Part shown: piece by piece, positions 9,154 to 17,557 of the stretch
Layout: every line of letters begins with the position of its first letter
Position numbering within the stretch: the stretch's first letter is position 1
Assembly: GCA_000224765.2 (NCBI GenBank)
Contig: AGAU01000249.1
Location: forward strand, 1-38,429
Length of the DNA stretch: 38,429 bases
Reading direction: 5' to 3'
From: SAR324 cluster bacterium JCVI-SC AAA005
GTDB taxonomy: Bacteria; SAR324; NAC60-12
The notes under the pieces: generated by a model
Database searches by the model: none
What the model saw: only the letters and a program-made list of their open reading frames with translations
What the model was told of the DNA's origin: nothing
Program-made: the position numbers and the translations under genes

Positions 9154-10164
9154 ATGCCCAATCCATTAGAAATCCATACTCTAGGGGCCAGTGGCCTCGG
9201 TGTGTCTCGGCTTTCTCTAGGTACGGCGCCTTTGGGCAATCTGTTAATGCAAGTCACTGAAGAAGAAGCACTGCTTACAATTGAGGCAGCAATGGGCTCA
9301 GGCATTAATTACTTGGATACAGCTCCTTTCTATGGATATGGTCTCTCTGAAGAACGGATTGGCCGTTGCCTGCCGAAATTGTCCAAGCGTCCGCTGATTT
9401 CTACTAAAGTTGGTCGGCTGCTTCGTCCGGGTGTTCGTGAAGGCAATGAACTTTACGGAAACAAACAGCCGTTTTATCTGGCTAATCTAGACAAACGCTT
9501 CATTTTTGATTTCTCTTACGACGGAGTACTACGGTCCCATGAAGAGAGCCTTCAGCGTCTTGGAATAGACGCAGTCGACATTCTGCATATCCATGATCCT
9601 GACGATGACGAACACTTTACTGATGCGGTGCAAGGAGCCTATCGGGCCCTGAATCGTTTGCGTGAAGAGGGTAGTATCAAAGCTGTTTCAGCTGGAATGA
9701 ATCAATGGGAGATGCTGTCAGATTTCCTTGATCATGGGAGATTTGACTGCTTTTTACTTGCAGGACGCTATACCTTGCTGGATCAAAGTTCGCTGGCTGA
9801 ATTTCTACCCAAGTGTCTGAAGCATGGGACCTCAATTGTGATTGGAGGTGTCTACAACAGTGGAATTTTGGCCAACCCTGTACGTGGAACCACCTACAAC
9901 TACGTGGAAGCGCCCCAGGGCTTGATTGATCGTGCCTTGGCGATGGAAGTGATCTGCCAACGATATGGTGTGCCTTTAAAGGCTGCTGCTCTACAATTCC
10001 CACTTGGTCACCCGGCAGTTGCCACGGTATTGACTGGTGTACGGAGTCGTGCGGAGTGGCAGGAAAATCTACAGTTGTTTGAGTTGGAAATTCCCCGCGA
10101 TCTTTGGTTGGAACTTCGAGATGGAGGCATGATTGGTCCTGCAGTTCCCCTGCCGGGGGACTGA
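9154..10164 (+). CDS. Aldo/keto reductase (aldose 1-dehydrogenase-like)
   Basis: A 336-residue cytosolic NAD(P)-dependent oxidoreductase of the aldo/keto reductase superfamily. The catalytic tetrad is present: Asp55 and Tyr60 in YLDTAPFYGYG, Lys85 in ISTKVGR and His147 in DILHIHDPD. The pattern RLSLGTAPLGN at the N-terminus and the long insert after Lys85 match the D-threo-aldose/L-fucose 1-dehydrogenase and pyridoxal dehydrogenase branch. A likely job is oxidation of a sugar to its lactone, which would fit the sugar-acid enzymes near 2-4 kb, but the genes are not linked in an operon. The ATG is preceded by AGGAA at suitable spacing. It is complete and intact. Confidence 0.88.
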   Translation: MPNPLEIHTLGASGLGVSRLSLGTAPLGNLLMQVTEEEALLTIEAAMGSGINYLDTAPFYGYGLSEERIGRCLPKLSKRPLISTKVGRLLRPGVREGNELYGNKQPFYLANLDKRFIFDFSYDGVLRSHEESLQRLGIDAVDILHIHDPDDDEHFTDAVQGAYRALNRLREEGSIKAVSAGMNQWEMLSDFLDHGRFDCFLLAGRYTLLDQSSLAEFLPKCLKHGTSIVIGGVYNSGILANPVRGTTYNYVEAPQGLIDRALAMEVICQRYGVPLKAAALQFPLGHPAVATVLTGVRSRAEWQENLQLFELEIPRDLWLELRDGGMIGPAVPLPGD

Positions 10165-10279
10165 TTCGATACCAGTTGCAAGAGTCAGCTTGGTATTTTG
10201 GCTCTCAATCGACTACGCTAGCTGATGAATCCAATGTAATGATCTTTAGAATTCAACATAAAAACGAATGGGAGACAAA

Positions 10280-10495
10280 ATGACGATTCGTATTGAATAC
10301 TGCAGGGTTTGAAACTACCAACCCCGAGCAGCCAGGTTGGCTGCCACATTGAAGGAACAGTTGCAACTAGAGACGCAACTGGTAGCTGGAGGAAGAGGGG
10401 CTTTTGAGATCTTCAATGAAGATCAGTTGCTTTTCTCAAAGTTGAATGAGGGTAGGTTCCCAGAGGAACAAGAGATTGTAGACTTGTTGAGATAG
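10280..10495 (+). CDS. SelW/Rdx-family selenoprotein (UGA read as Sec at codon 11)
   Basis: A 71-codon gene with an in-frame TGA at 10310-10312. Read as selenocysteine it gives MTIRIEYCRVU then NYQPRAARLAATLKEQ, a classic Rdx (SelW/SelT/SelH-like) protein: Cys8-Arg-Val-Sec11 is the thioredoxin-like CxxU redox motif, followed by the family segments GGRGAFEI and LNEGRFPEE. It should be a small thiol-based redox protein. GGAG lies 5 nt before the ATG. A perfect 7-bp hairpin (GCAGCCA/TGGCTGC, loop GGT) begins 15 nt after the TGA and puts the loop 22 nt away, matching a bacterial SECIS recognised by SelB. A palindrome typical of a terminator follows at 10503. The reading requires selenocysteine machinery elsewhere in the genome. 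Confidence 0.85.
10328..10344 (+). promoter_or_regulatory. Candidate bacterial SECIS hairpin
   Basis: A stem of GCAGCCA with TGGCTGC and a GGT apical loop, inside the coding sequence 15 nt after the UGA codon. Known bacterial SECIS elements put a small loop with a G at its start (GGU in E. coli fdhF) about 16-37 nt after the UGA; here it is 22 nt. Confidence 0.75.
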
Positions 10496-10502
10496 TTTTG
10501 TG

Positions 10503-10528
10503 GTTGGCTCCCACTGTGAGGAGCCAAC
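10503..10528 (+). terminator. Perfect 9-bp stem-loop after the selenoprotein gene
   Basis: GTTGGCTCC pairs with GGAGCCAAC around an 8-nt loop, starting 7 nt after the stop codon. The following sequence is only moderately T-rich (GTTGTTTT further on), so termination efficiency is uncertain. Confidence 0.55.
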
Positions 10529-10588
10529 GTAAGATGTGTTGTTTTGGATGGCGGAAGAGGGAGCTTTCAGTGAATTGTTTCCAACTGC

Positions 10589-11056
10589 TCAAGCAACATT
10601 GATGTAGTCACAGAAACGTTGTCCACCGAAGGCTGTCATTTCTAGATTGGCTTCTCGCAAATCTGCATCGCGAAAATCAGCTCCAAACAAATCGGCCTCC
10701 CGTAGGTCAGCTCCCCTTAGGTCAGCTCCCCTTAGGTCAGCTTGGGCTAGTTTGCTTCGGCGCAAGTCAGCTCCCCTTAGGTCAGCTCCCCTTAGGTCAG
10801 CCCCTTCCAGATTAGCCCCATATAGATCTGCTCCTGCCAAACGTGCTTCACTCAGTTTGGCTCTGCTTAGATTTGCTGTCGTCAGCTTTGCGTCTACTAG
10901 ATTAGAACTCCTTAAGTCTGCTCCTTCCAGGGTGCCATAACGCAGATCGGCTCCCAACAGATCTAAGCCGCTCAATAACGCGCCAGACAAGCGGCAGATA
11001 GGGCTCGACTTAGTTTCTGTCAGTTGCTGAAAGTGAAGTGGATTATAGTTAGCCAT
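10589..11056 (-). CDS. Pentapeptide-repeat protein
   Basis: A 155-residue protein built almost wholly of A(D/N)LxX pentapeptides (GADLRGADLRGADL and similar) that should fold as a right-handed quadrilateral beta-helix. I chose the ATG at 11056 (MANYNPLHF), which has GGAG 7 nt upstream; a GTG 14 codons earlier is also open. The first 30 residues (NPLHFQQLTETKSS, RLSGA) are not repeats and match the start of the divergent gene at 11512, so the two are paralogues. The C-terminus ends in a non-repeat cap (FGGQRFCDYINVA). The role of such proteins is usually unknown; some mimic DNA and bind gyrase. No partner gene suggests a function. Confidence 0.85.
   Translation of the reverse strand: MANYNPLHFQQLTETKSSPICRLSGALLSGLDLLGADLRYGTLEGADLRSSNLVDAKLTTANLSRAKLSEARLAGADLYGANLEGADLRGADLRGADLRRSKLAQADLRGADLRGADLREADLFGADFRDADLREANLEMTAFGGQRFCDYINVA
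10706..10800 (-). repeat. 60-bp exact direct duplication within the pentapeptide gene
   Basis: The stretch starting GTCAGCTCCCCTTAGGTCAG occurs at 10706-10740 and again at 10766-10800, 35 nt identical at 60-bp spacing. Sixty bases equal 20 residues, one complete four-sided turn of the beta-helix. A 15-bp sub-repeat is nested inside. This looks like a recent duplication of one coil. Confidence 0.8.
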
Positions 11057-11098
11057 TTTATTTCTCCAAGTGTTGTGTGCAATCAAATTTTTTACCAC

Positions 11099-11511
11099 GA
11101 TCTTAAAGTTTCATTAATGTTACTAATAATTATCTAAAAGTACAATAATAAATTTTATATTTTTATTATTTTTTTATAAATAACTAATTTAATTTAAAAA
11201 AAAATACTATAATTTTTGTTAATCTTTTAGAATATAAAAAAATATTAATAAAAGACAAAAAAATAATAGAAATATCTCAGCCGTGTTGGACCAAAATCAG
11301 GGATGTTGTTGGTGCAGAAAGTGGTAGATTTGTCGGAAAGTCGTATTCTTTTCTTGCCATAGCAGAGTGGTACAGAGAAATTGTTGTTCTGAGTCAAGAA
11401 AATAATCTTGTTTTGTGTTCAATTTGTGACATTTTGTGTTGCATCTGTTGATAATTTTTAAAAATTATAAAACTCTACAGCATCATTGCACTTCATGCAC
11501 AGGTAGGAGGC
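11099..11511. promoter_or_regulatory. AT-rich divergent intergenic region between two pentapeptide genes
   Basis: The segment from about 11100 to 11280 is almost pure A and T, with long A and T tracts. It sits between two divergently read paralogues and must hold both promoters. I see no clear -35/-10 pair that I would defend, and no coding signal. Confidence 0.5.
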
Positions 11512-12144
11512 ATGGAAGAAAATTTTGATCCCGCTCATTTGCGGCAATTGCGTGAGACAAGCGCTTGTCCGGAAGGTCAACTGTCTGGTGTGGATCTGCA
11601 AGGAGTTGAATTGAATGGGGCAGATCTGATTGATGCAGATTTGAGTTATGCCAACTTGAGCCGAGCCGATCTGAGTTATGCAGATCTCCGTGGGGTAAAT
11701 CTGATTGGGGCCAAGATGGAAAAAGTCAATTTGGAAGGAGCCCAGCTGGAAGGAGCAAACTTGAGTGGAGCTCATCTTTGGGAAGCCAATCTAGATTTTA
11801 CAACGATGCAGGGAGCACAACTTCAGGGGGCAGATCTGGAGGATGTGGATCTGAACGAAGCCGACATGCGAGGGGTAAATCTGGAGAGAGCAGAGCTACA
11901 GAGCTCTGTGATGATGAACGTAAACCTTGAGAAAGCTAACCTCAGCTACGCAGATTTACGTCGAGCTGAGTTACGAGGAGCTAACCTGAGAGAAGCTGTA
12001 TGTTATCGAGTAGACCTACGGGAAGCTGATCTGGATGGTGCTGACTTACAAGGAGCAGCAATGAACTTTGCACTGATGCTTGGCTCGCGGCTTTGCAATA
12101 CCGTGATGCCAGACGGTCGCATTGAATATGGTGGATGTCATTGA
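11512..12144 (+). CDS. Pentapeptide-repeat protein
   Basis: A 210-residue pentapeptide-repeat protein; repeats of the form GADLxxADLSYANLSRADL run from about residue 28 to 195. The first 27 residues (FDPAHLRQLRETSACPEGQL) are a non-repeat lead that matches the divergent gene at 11056, marking the two as paralogues. The C-terminal cap is SRLCNTVMPDGRIEYGGC, a form often seen at the end of such proteins. The ATG is preceded by AGGAGG only one base away, which is too close for ideal use; translation may use the weaker ACAGG further up. It is probably cytoplasmic, as no signal peptide is seen. The function is unknown. Confidence 0.85.
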   Translation: MEENFDPAHLRQLRETSACPEGQLSGVDLQGVELNGADLIDADLSYANLSRADLSYADLRGVNLIGAKMEKVNLEGAQLEGANLSGAHLWEANLDFTTMQGAQLQGADLEDVDLNEADMRGVNLERAELQSSVMMNVNLEKANLSYADLRRAELRGANLREAVCYRVDLREADLDGADLQGAAMNFALMLGSRLCNTVMPDGRIEYGGCH

Positions 12145-12180
12145 ATCCCATAACGAATACAAGACTCTCTTGTTGCTCTC

Positions 12181-12615
12181 ATCCGTAGACTGAAATAAGC
12201 AGACTTTAATCAATGGTTGGAACTCTACGATGTTTATGCTGAACACTATCGAGTTGCTCTCACTGAAATGGTTATTCAAACCACTTGGGGTTAGCTGATG
12301 GATTGATCACAGCCACTTCAAGGTCTAGCGGCTGCGCAAGAAGCCGCACTCGTTGATAGGGCTCATTTCCGGGTGATGCCTAGTCCGTTGGGTTGTCAGA
12401 ATATCGGCTTTCTGGGTGATTTGGTTATTTGTTCTGCCTGGTACTCGCGGTGTTTGGGTGGGCCAGTTGCTGCTGGATGAACTACAGCAAATTAGCCTTC
12501 GGGCAGGCTAGGGACTTCTCCGCTGGATCACCCGAGATAACAATTATCAGGCTCGCAGGCTGTATGAAGAAGTTGCTAGCAAGTTAGATTGGAACGTCTA
12601 CGAGATGAGTTGTAA
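12181..12615 (+). pseudogene. Decayed GNAT N-acetyltransferase
   Basis: The frame from 12181 reads IRRLK, stop, ADFNQWLELYDVYAEHYRV, an N-terminus typical of GNAT acetyltransferases. It runs through TAA, TAG and TGA codons, then after a shift near 12420 continues as VLPGTRGVWVGQLLLDELQQ (the acetyl-CoA pyrophosphate loop, motif A) and WITRDNNYQARRLYEEVASK (motif B), with one more TAG in between. The motif order and spacing fit a single gene of about 145 codons. It has at least four stops and one frameshift and cannot make a functional enzyme. It follows the pentapeptide gene by 36 nt. Confidence 0.7.
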
Positions 12616-12942
12616 TATCTGCTGTGATTAACCTGTCGTTTAAAAAGCTCCATGCAGTTTGACTCGCAGACCGTAGCTTCAGGTAATCAACTCCCTCCTA
12701 AATGTGGTGCGAGCCTAAGAACCTCGGAAGCCAAGTTCAGTGCTTCTTTACTCAGAACCATTTGAGAATGAACAACTCGAACCCACAACTTCCTCGTATC
12801 CGTACTCTTGGTGCGGTCTAGATTTTGTTACCTTATTAAGTTTCTTCTACCCAGCAGAAAAATTGATTCTCCTCATCCTTCTGTGTTCTGCTAAGATCTT
12901 ATTTTCCTCACCATCGTAATTCCAACAACGATCAGGCGTCCA
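12616..12942. other. Gene-free stretch with a weak tRNA-like remnant
   Basis: No gene seen. The minus strand of about 12771-12829 contains GTGGGTTCGAGT within a sequence arranged like the 3' half of a tRNA, but the T stem does not pair, so at best this is a degraded tRNA fragment. Confidence 0.3.
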
Positions 12943-13780
12943 ATGTATCGGATATGGACTTGCACCGAAGTGGAAATCATAGTGGAAGACTATTTCTCGA
13001 TGCTCCGAAGCGAGATGTTTTGAAAATTCTACAATAAAGTAGATCACTGTAAGAAACTGGTTAGTCGACTCAATTTGCGAATAGAACATGAAATTGAGTT
13101 GATGTACCAAAATATCAGTGCGGCTCTAATCGAGCTCGGGTTGCCGAGTATCAGTAGGTACAAACCGCTTTACAATTACCAGAAAGAACTCGTTCCAGCA
13201 GTGATTCGGGAGTTTCTCCAGCAGAATTCTGAGTTCATACAGTTTTTTTACAGGATACGTTGACAGTCCACAAACCACGGATGATGCATCAACTGCTGGA
13301 GATTATGGAGAGTGCTCCTAAGAATTCTTCCTTGTATTGCTCTCACCAAATGATGCAGAGGAGTGAGTTGGCATTAACTACCTCGAGTTGGATGCAAGAA
13401 ATCAACAGTTGGGAGATGTCGGAGAAAAACTAGTGATGGCTTACGAAAAAGCCCAGTTGCGAATGATGGGCCGGATAGATTTGCTGGACTTTGTGGAGCA
13501 GGTGTCCGAGACGATTGGACCCAATGTCGGCTACGATATTTGTTCTTTTGATCAGGATGGCAAGGAACGTTTTATTGAAGTGAAGACTACCAAGTATGGT
13601 AAACTGACCCCATTTTTCGTGACTGCCAATGAATTGCTGTTCTCTGAGAGAAATCACGAGCAGTACTACCTCTATCGCGTGTTCAATTATCGGGTATCTC
13701 CGACTTTGTTCCAGATTCCAGGCCAGTTAAACAACTGTTGCCGCCTAAGGCCTTCCATTTATCGAGCTTACTTGGCTTAA
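12943..13780 (+). pseudogene. Broken DUF3883-domain (nuclease-like) protein gene
   Basis: The ATG at 12943 opens MYRIWTCTEVEIIVEDYFSM, the N-terminus typical of DUF3883 proteins. It hits TGA at 13021-13023 and continues in the same frame with NISAALIELGLPSISRYKPL and NYQKELVPAVIREFLQQN. It then shifts frame near 13255 (RMMHQLLEIMESAPKNSS) and again near 13370 into the longest open piece, 13388-13780. That piece carries the DUF3883 core: GDVGEKLV, GYDI, and FIEVKTTKYGK with the E-x-K of a restriction-endonuclease-like fold, then PFFVTANEL and YYLYRVF. The final 130 residues could be translated alone but would lack the N-terminal half. In related proteins this domain sits in defence or modification loci; here no partner survives. 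Confidence 0.75.
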
Positions 13781-13911
13781 GTGATTCTTCCAACCAAGAA
13801 GAAACCTATATAATTCAGCAAAATCCGTTTTAAGTCCTGATTACTATGCATTAGATAATGACTATTACACAATAAGGATCACTGTAGTTTCTGCAAAAGG
13901 AAAAATCATTC

Positions 13912-14365
13912 ATGGATCGCTTTGATTTGCTGAATTGCATGTTGGAATTCAAGAGTGAAATCCTCTTAGGAGATCAATTAAAAGATTGGCACTAGCAGAA
14001 AGAATATGAATGTGAACTTTGTAAAGTGAAAAAACTGCTGAAGGAGTTTGGCAGACGCAGGAATTCTCAAGCGGTGTTGCTAGGAGTGGGAATCAAGGGA
14101 CTCCATGTCCCATCCCATCAATTAGTCTTTTTTGGTTCACTCACTTGAAAGAGATGTCCGTGCACCTTTTGCATGCCTAGGAGAATCAGGCGGTAATTTT
14201 CTTGTTCGGTTGGTTCGATTGTATTGCTGGAACCACTGGAGCTCTTTGTACGGACAACTCCTGAGAGACGATTCTGCCATGTCATCTGAAAACCTCCAAG
14301 GAAATGAAGAATGGAAGTGGCCTATGGTTATTAAAGTAATCTCAGCAGAAATTGAGCCAGCTTGA
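13912..14365 (+). pseudogene. Decayed gene of unknown family
   Basis: The ATG at 13912 opens MDRFDLLNCMLEFKSEILLG, hits a TAG after about 28 codons, then reads QKEYECELCKVKKLLKEFG and LLGVGIKGLHVPSHQLVFF. A shift near 14130 continues as SLERDVRAPFACLGESGG through YGQLLRDDSAMSS to KWPMVIKVISAEIEPA at 14365. The amino acid texture across frames is coherent, which argues for a former gene of about 150 codons. I do not recognise the family. Confidence 0.4.
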
Positions 14366-14843
14366 TTTCTAGTTCGATAAGCAGGAAGAAGGTAGTGGTC
14401 TGATCTCCAGTAAATAACCTGTGCTGGATAGGTCTGATTGCGAGTTTGTTGGTGAAATTTCTGAAGGTTGTGGTTCAGGCCTGAGAAGCAAGAAATTAGG
14501 TTGAAAACTGTGAGGAGCCTTTCGGCATTAATGCTGCCATTTAGTGACTCTTCTTGTTGAATCCAGAGAAAAGCTCTCCTACTGAATAGCTGGAACTTTT
14601 AGCAGGGACTCCATGATAGCCAGTTAAACCAAAACTGCTCCGACATAGAGTACCCAGAGTCCAAAATTGCGATTGATTTCATCGGTTTCACCTTACTGCA
14701 TATTGACTCCTCGGGATTGGTTGATTGTGCAGTGTGAATGTGTTTCAAGATATATCATCAATTTCAAGAGCGGGAGGAGAGCAGGAAGAGACAACCAATA
14801 CAGAGCCTTAGGGAGTCTTCATGACTCAACTCCTGCTGGAAAA
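14366..14843. other. Gene-free stretch, nothing assignable
   Basis: No intact gene and no RNA or repeat that I can defend. A short minus-strand hydrophobic frame near 14620-14690 (FGLWVLYVGAVLV, then a stop) may be the last trace of a membrane protein gene. Confidence 0.35.
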
Positions 14844-15235
14844 ATGATGCCAGCTTTACGCATTGCGATCATTGGTATCAGTGGTTGTGGCAAAAGCACG
14901 CTTGCTCAGTAATTGAGTGGACAGTGCGGACTCCGGTACTTCAAAATCGATGAAATGTATTGGCAGGAGAACTGGGCGCTGCGTAAGTCAGAGGAGTTTT
15001 ACAAGCTGGTAGAAGCGGCAATTGCTATGGACCGTTGGGTAATTGACGGGCATGGGGCCTCTGCCAAAATAATGATTTGACAAAGAGCCTCACACATCAT
15101 TTGGCTGAATTATCCCTTTGCTCGTGTTTTTTGCCAACTGCTCAGGCGAACGATATGGAGAGCGTGGACCAGGGAAGTTATTTTCTAATGAACTCCCCTT
15201 TGCATTATACCGTAAAGTTAAAATATTCAAACATT
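14844..15235 (+). pseudogene. Decayed P-loop kinase (adenylate kinase/topology modulation-like)
   Basis: Reading from the ATG at 14844, the product begins ALRIAIIGISGCGKSTLAQ, a complete Walker A motif (GISGCGKST). It meets TAA at 14910-14912 and goes on in the same frame as LSGQCGLRYFKIDEMYW, EFYKLVEAAIAMDRWVIDGH, a TGA, then RASHIIWLNYPFARVFCQLL and RRTIWRAWTREVIF. This order (P-loop, DExxW, VIDG, IxLxxP, RR) is that of small adenylate-kinase-like proteins often annotated as FlaR or DNA topology modulation kinases. A last piece near 15190-15235 may be its C-terminus. Two or three internal stops make it non-functional. Confidence 0.7.
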
Positions 15236-15754
15236 ATTGAAATTTAGAGTTGGCAACCCTGTAAAACTTTTTGGAGGCTCTAAGCGATACGCTCTGAATG
15301 CAGTGTCTAAGCTGTTCAAAGAGTTTCCTGCTCAATGATCCTCTCACAAAACTGGTTCGTGAGCTCCAAACGCGGGAAATTTTCTCATCTTTTTACTTCC
15401 CGCACTTCATTGGGAATCTTCGCTAGAAGGTATCTATGGAGACTTCCCTAAGATCAACAAACTCTCCAAATTGATGAGCTTGCCATGACTGATGGAAAAA
15501 TCTGTTCATTTGGCTTTTTCTTATTATTGCCAGTTTAGCTTGCTTGGGCCTATTTGGAAACGGTCTTGGAAGTACCCCAGATCTAGAAAAATTCTAACAG
15601 GATCATGCCTGACTTCTAAGAGAGTACTTGCCCCGAACCGCTCTGTTGATTTTTTCCTAATAACCTGGCCGACTGCATTCTCAAGCAATTCCGAAAGCCA
15701 GAGCTTTTTATTCACCTCTACCAGCAGTATTGAGGAGAAACAAATTGAGATCTG
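15236..15754. other. Gene-poor stretch
   Basis: Overlapping short frames occur on both strands (for example LWLSELLENAVGQVIRKKS on the minus strand), without start signals or a family that I recognise. It may be a remnant of another decayed gene. Confidence 0.35.
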
Positions 15755-16879
15755 TCACAGTCCCTTCTGGGGTTTGATCAGATATTTCTCTCCAGTTTTT
15801 TTAGGCAAGTAGCGAGCAATGTGCACTGGATCGATTGCTTCGAGGAGACTTAGGTCACCAGTAATGTGGCTAGCAAATGTGGTCTTGATTTCATTGACTA
15901 CTCGAGCTTGCAACTCTGCAGCGCGCCTTAGTCCTAATTTCTTCAAGACTGGCGTCACCAGCCAGCCACCAGCTCCCCAATACATGCCATAGTTTTGTCC
16001 CAGGGTAATAGGACCCCGCGCCAGCCTTCCGTAAATGTAAACCTGCTTGTGTTGTTCTGAGCCATAGGTGTTTAGCCCAGAAGCATTGCGGCTCAAGGCA
16101 TGTTCCATCGAGGAAAGCAGAGTGTCCGCCATTCTACCACCACCAATCGCATCGAACGCCAATGTGGCGCTGGTTTCTGTCATTGCATCCACTAACTGTT
16201 CTTTGAAGTCCTCGTCCATCGAATTGATGATGTATTTCGCTCCCAATGTTCGAAGCAGCTCCGCCTGTTCTACTGAACGAATGATGCAGATTAGCTCAAT
16301 GTTTTCCTGCAGGCAGAGCTTCAAGAGCATTTGACCTAGATTAGAAGCTGCAGCAGTGTGCACCATCGCTTTATGCCCTTCTGTCTTCAGCGTTTCGATA
16401 AAACACAAGGCAGTGATTGGATTTACAAAAGAGGAAGCAGCTTCAGCCGCTGTGGTGTCTTCTTTGTGAGCCAGGCACATAGCAGCAGGCACTTTGACAA
16501 ATTGCTGATAGCATTGGCCTGATACGAGCGAGACGAGTTTCCCTCCTAAGTGTTTAGCATTGGTACCAGCAGCAATAACCCGACCTGCCCCCTCATTGCC
16601 AACAGGCAGGATTTGGTCAAGTCGAGAACGAATGGCGTCAAGATATTGCTCCGAGATCGGCGCTACCATTTTTTGCTGTTGATCGTCAACCATCAGCTTG
16701 CCCTTCGAATAATCAGCAAAAGTGAGCATGGGAAACATGTCTGATGGATTAATGGGGGCGGCTTCCATTTTCACAATCACTTCTTCGTCATTCGGCGTGG
16801 GTATCTCGTTTTGCACGATTGACAAAATCAACTCACCCTGGTGAGTTGCGGATGAAACGATCTGGCGGTTTTCACTCAA
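15755..16879 (-). CDS. Zinc-type alcohol dehydrogenase family (MDR) oxidoreductase
   Basis: A 374-residue medium-chain dehydrogenase/reductase. The N-terminal GroES-like domain has EEVIVKMEAAPINPSDMF, close to quinone oxidoreductase and enoyl-reductase types, and GNEGAGRVIAAG. The nucleotide-binding domain begins about residue 150. Its loop is HTAAASNLGQMLLKLC, in which the usual GxxGxxG is modified, as in some NADPH-dependent quinone reductase-like proteins. No zinc-ligand cysteine cluster is visible, so it is probably a zinc-free enzyme despite the family name. The start is a TTG with AAGGAG 6 nt upstream. It is complete and stands alone among pseudogenes, so it is under selection. The substrate is unknown. 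Confidence 0.85.
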   Translation of the reverse strand: MSENRQIVSSATHQGELILSIVQNEIPTPNDEEVIVKMEAAPINPSDMFPMLTFADYSKGKLMVDDQQQKMVAPISEQYLDAIRSRLDQILPVGNEGAGRVIAAGTNAKHLGGKLVSLVSGQCYQQFVKVPAAMCLAHKEDTTAAEAASSFVNPITALCFIETLKTEGHKAMVHTAAASNLGQMLLKLCLQENIELICIIRSVEQAELLRTLGAKYIINSMDEDFKEQLVDAMTETSATLAFDAIGGGRMADTLLSSMEHALSRNASGLNTYGSEQHKQVYIYGRLARGPITLGQNYGMYWGAGGWLVTPVLKKLGLRRAAELQARVVNEIKTTFASHITGDLSLLEAIDPVHIARYLPKKTGEKYLIKPQKGL

Positions 16880-17225
16880 TGGTTTCTCCTTGAAAAATGA
16901 TTTGCCAGTTTGATTAGCTCTGGTTGGGTTGGCTTCAACTAGCTAGTAGCTCATCCTCAACAAATTTTGCTAAATGAGTAGAAGATCAACTCTTTTTAGC
17001 GTACTGTCTCGTCCCATGGAACTTTTTCAAACAAATCTTACACTAAAAAGCCACTGTGGGGTGGGCTACAATTTAATCTGTAAGACTTCCAATGACATGC
17101 TACTCTGATTTTCAAAGCACACAATTTTTCAAAAAAGTATATAGGAACCTTGAATTCCACAGAAAGATGAGTGTTGCCCGCCCGATTAGCAATTTGCAGG
17201 GAGTAATTCTAAATTGGGAAACAAA
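16880..17225. other. Divergent intergenic region
   Basis: It lies between the divergent dehydrogenase and the small orphan gene. No coding signal; A/T tracts near 17130-17150 could belong to a promoter, but no clear boxes are seen. Confidence 0.35.
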
Positions 17226-17537
17226 ATGGAGAAGCTAACGCGACAGGATCAAACGAGGTTGCGTCAGTGCGAAGTTGTGATCTGGCAACTACTGCACAAG
17301 AAAGCTGGTCTTGATTATAGGGACTACAGCACAGCGTGGCAGAGTTGGTTTGATGATCGAGTGACTGATTTAGGAAAAAGTCTCGATCAGGTGCTGCATG
17401 ATGAAAATGGGAACCTCCGACTTACGAAGCAGGATTATCGTAAGTTTTGGGCGTATGCCTATGAACTGCGGGATTTGAAGAGAAAAGGGGAAGATCATCC
17501 TGAGAGAGAGAACATCCAGAAACTGCTGATCACGTAA
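17226..17537 (+). CDS. Small uncharacterised protein
   Basis: A 103-residue, charged, mostly helical protein (MEKLTRQDQTRLRQCEVV start). The ATG at 17226 is preferred because a GGGAAA lies a few bases upstream; the frame is open from a TTG four codons earlier. No signal peptide, membrane segment or known motif is seen. The tail is rich in charged residues (RDLKRKGEDHPERENIQ). It lies 20 nt upstream of the broken umuD gene and reads the same way, so the two may once have been co-transcribed. I do not recognise the family. Confidence 0.55.
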   Translation: MEKLTRQDQTRLRQCEVVIWQLLHKKAGLDYRDYSTAWQSWFDDRVTDLGKSLDQVLHDENGNLRLTKQDYRKFWAYAYELRDLKRKGEDHPERENIQKLLIT

Positions 17538-17557
17538 TCAAAGTAAAAACTATACAC

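Noticed and set aside
10696..10803. CRISPR-like array of short repeats
   Set aside because: The 15-bp repeats are contiguous coding repeats of a pentapeptide protein without spacers.
10647..10940. 97-codon plus-strand ORF of serine/alanine repeats
   Set aside because: It is the antisense shadow of the pentapeptide repeats.
13021..13023. UGA in the DUF3883 gene as a possible selenocysteine
   Set aside because: No redox motif, no hairpin, and further frameshifts in the same gene show simple decay.
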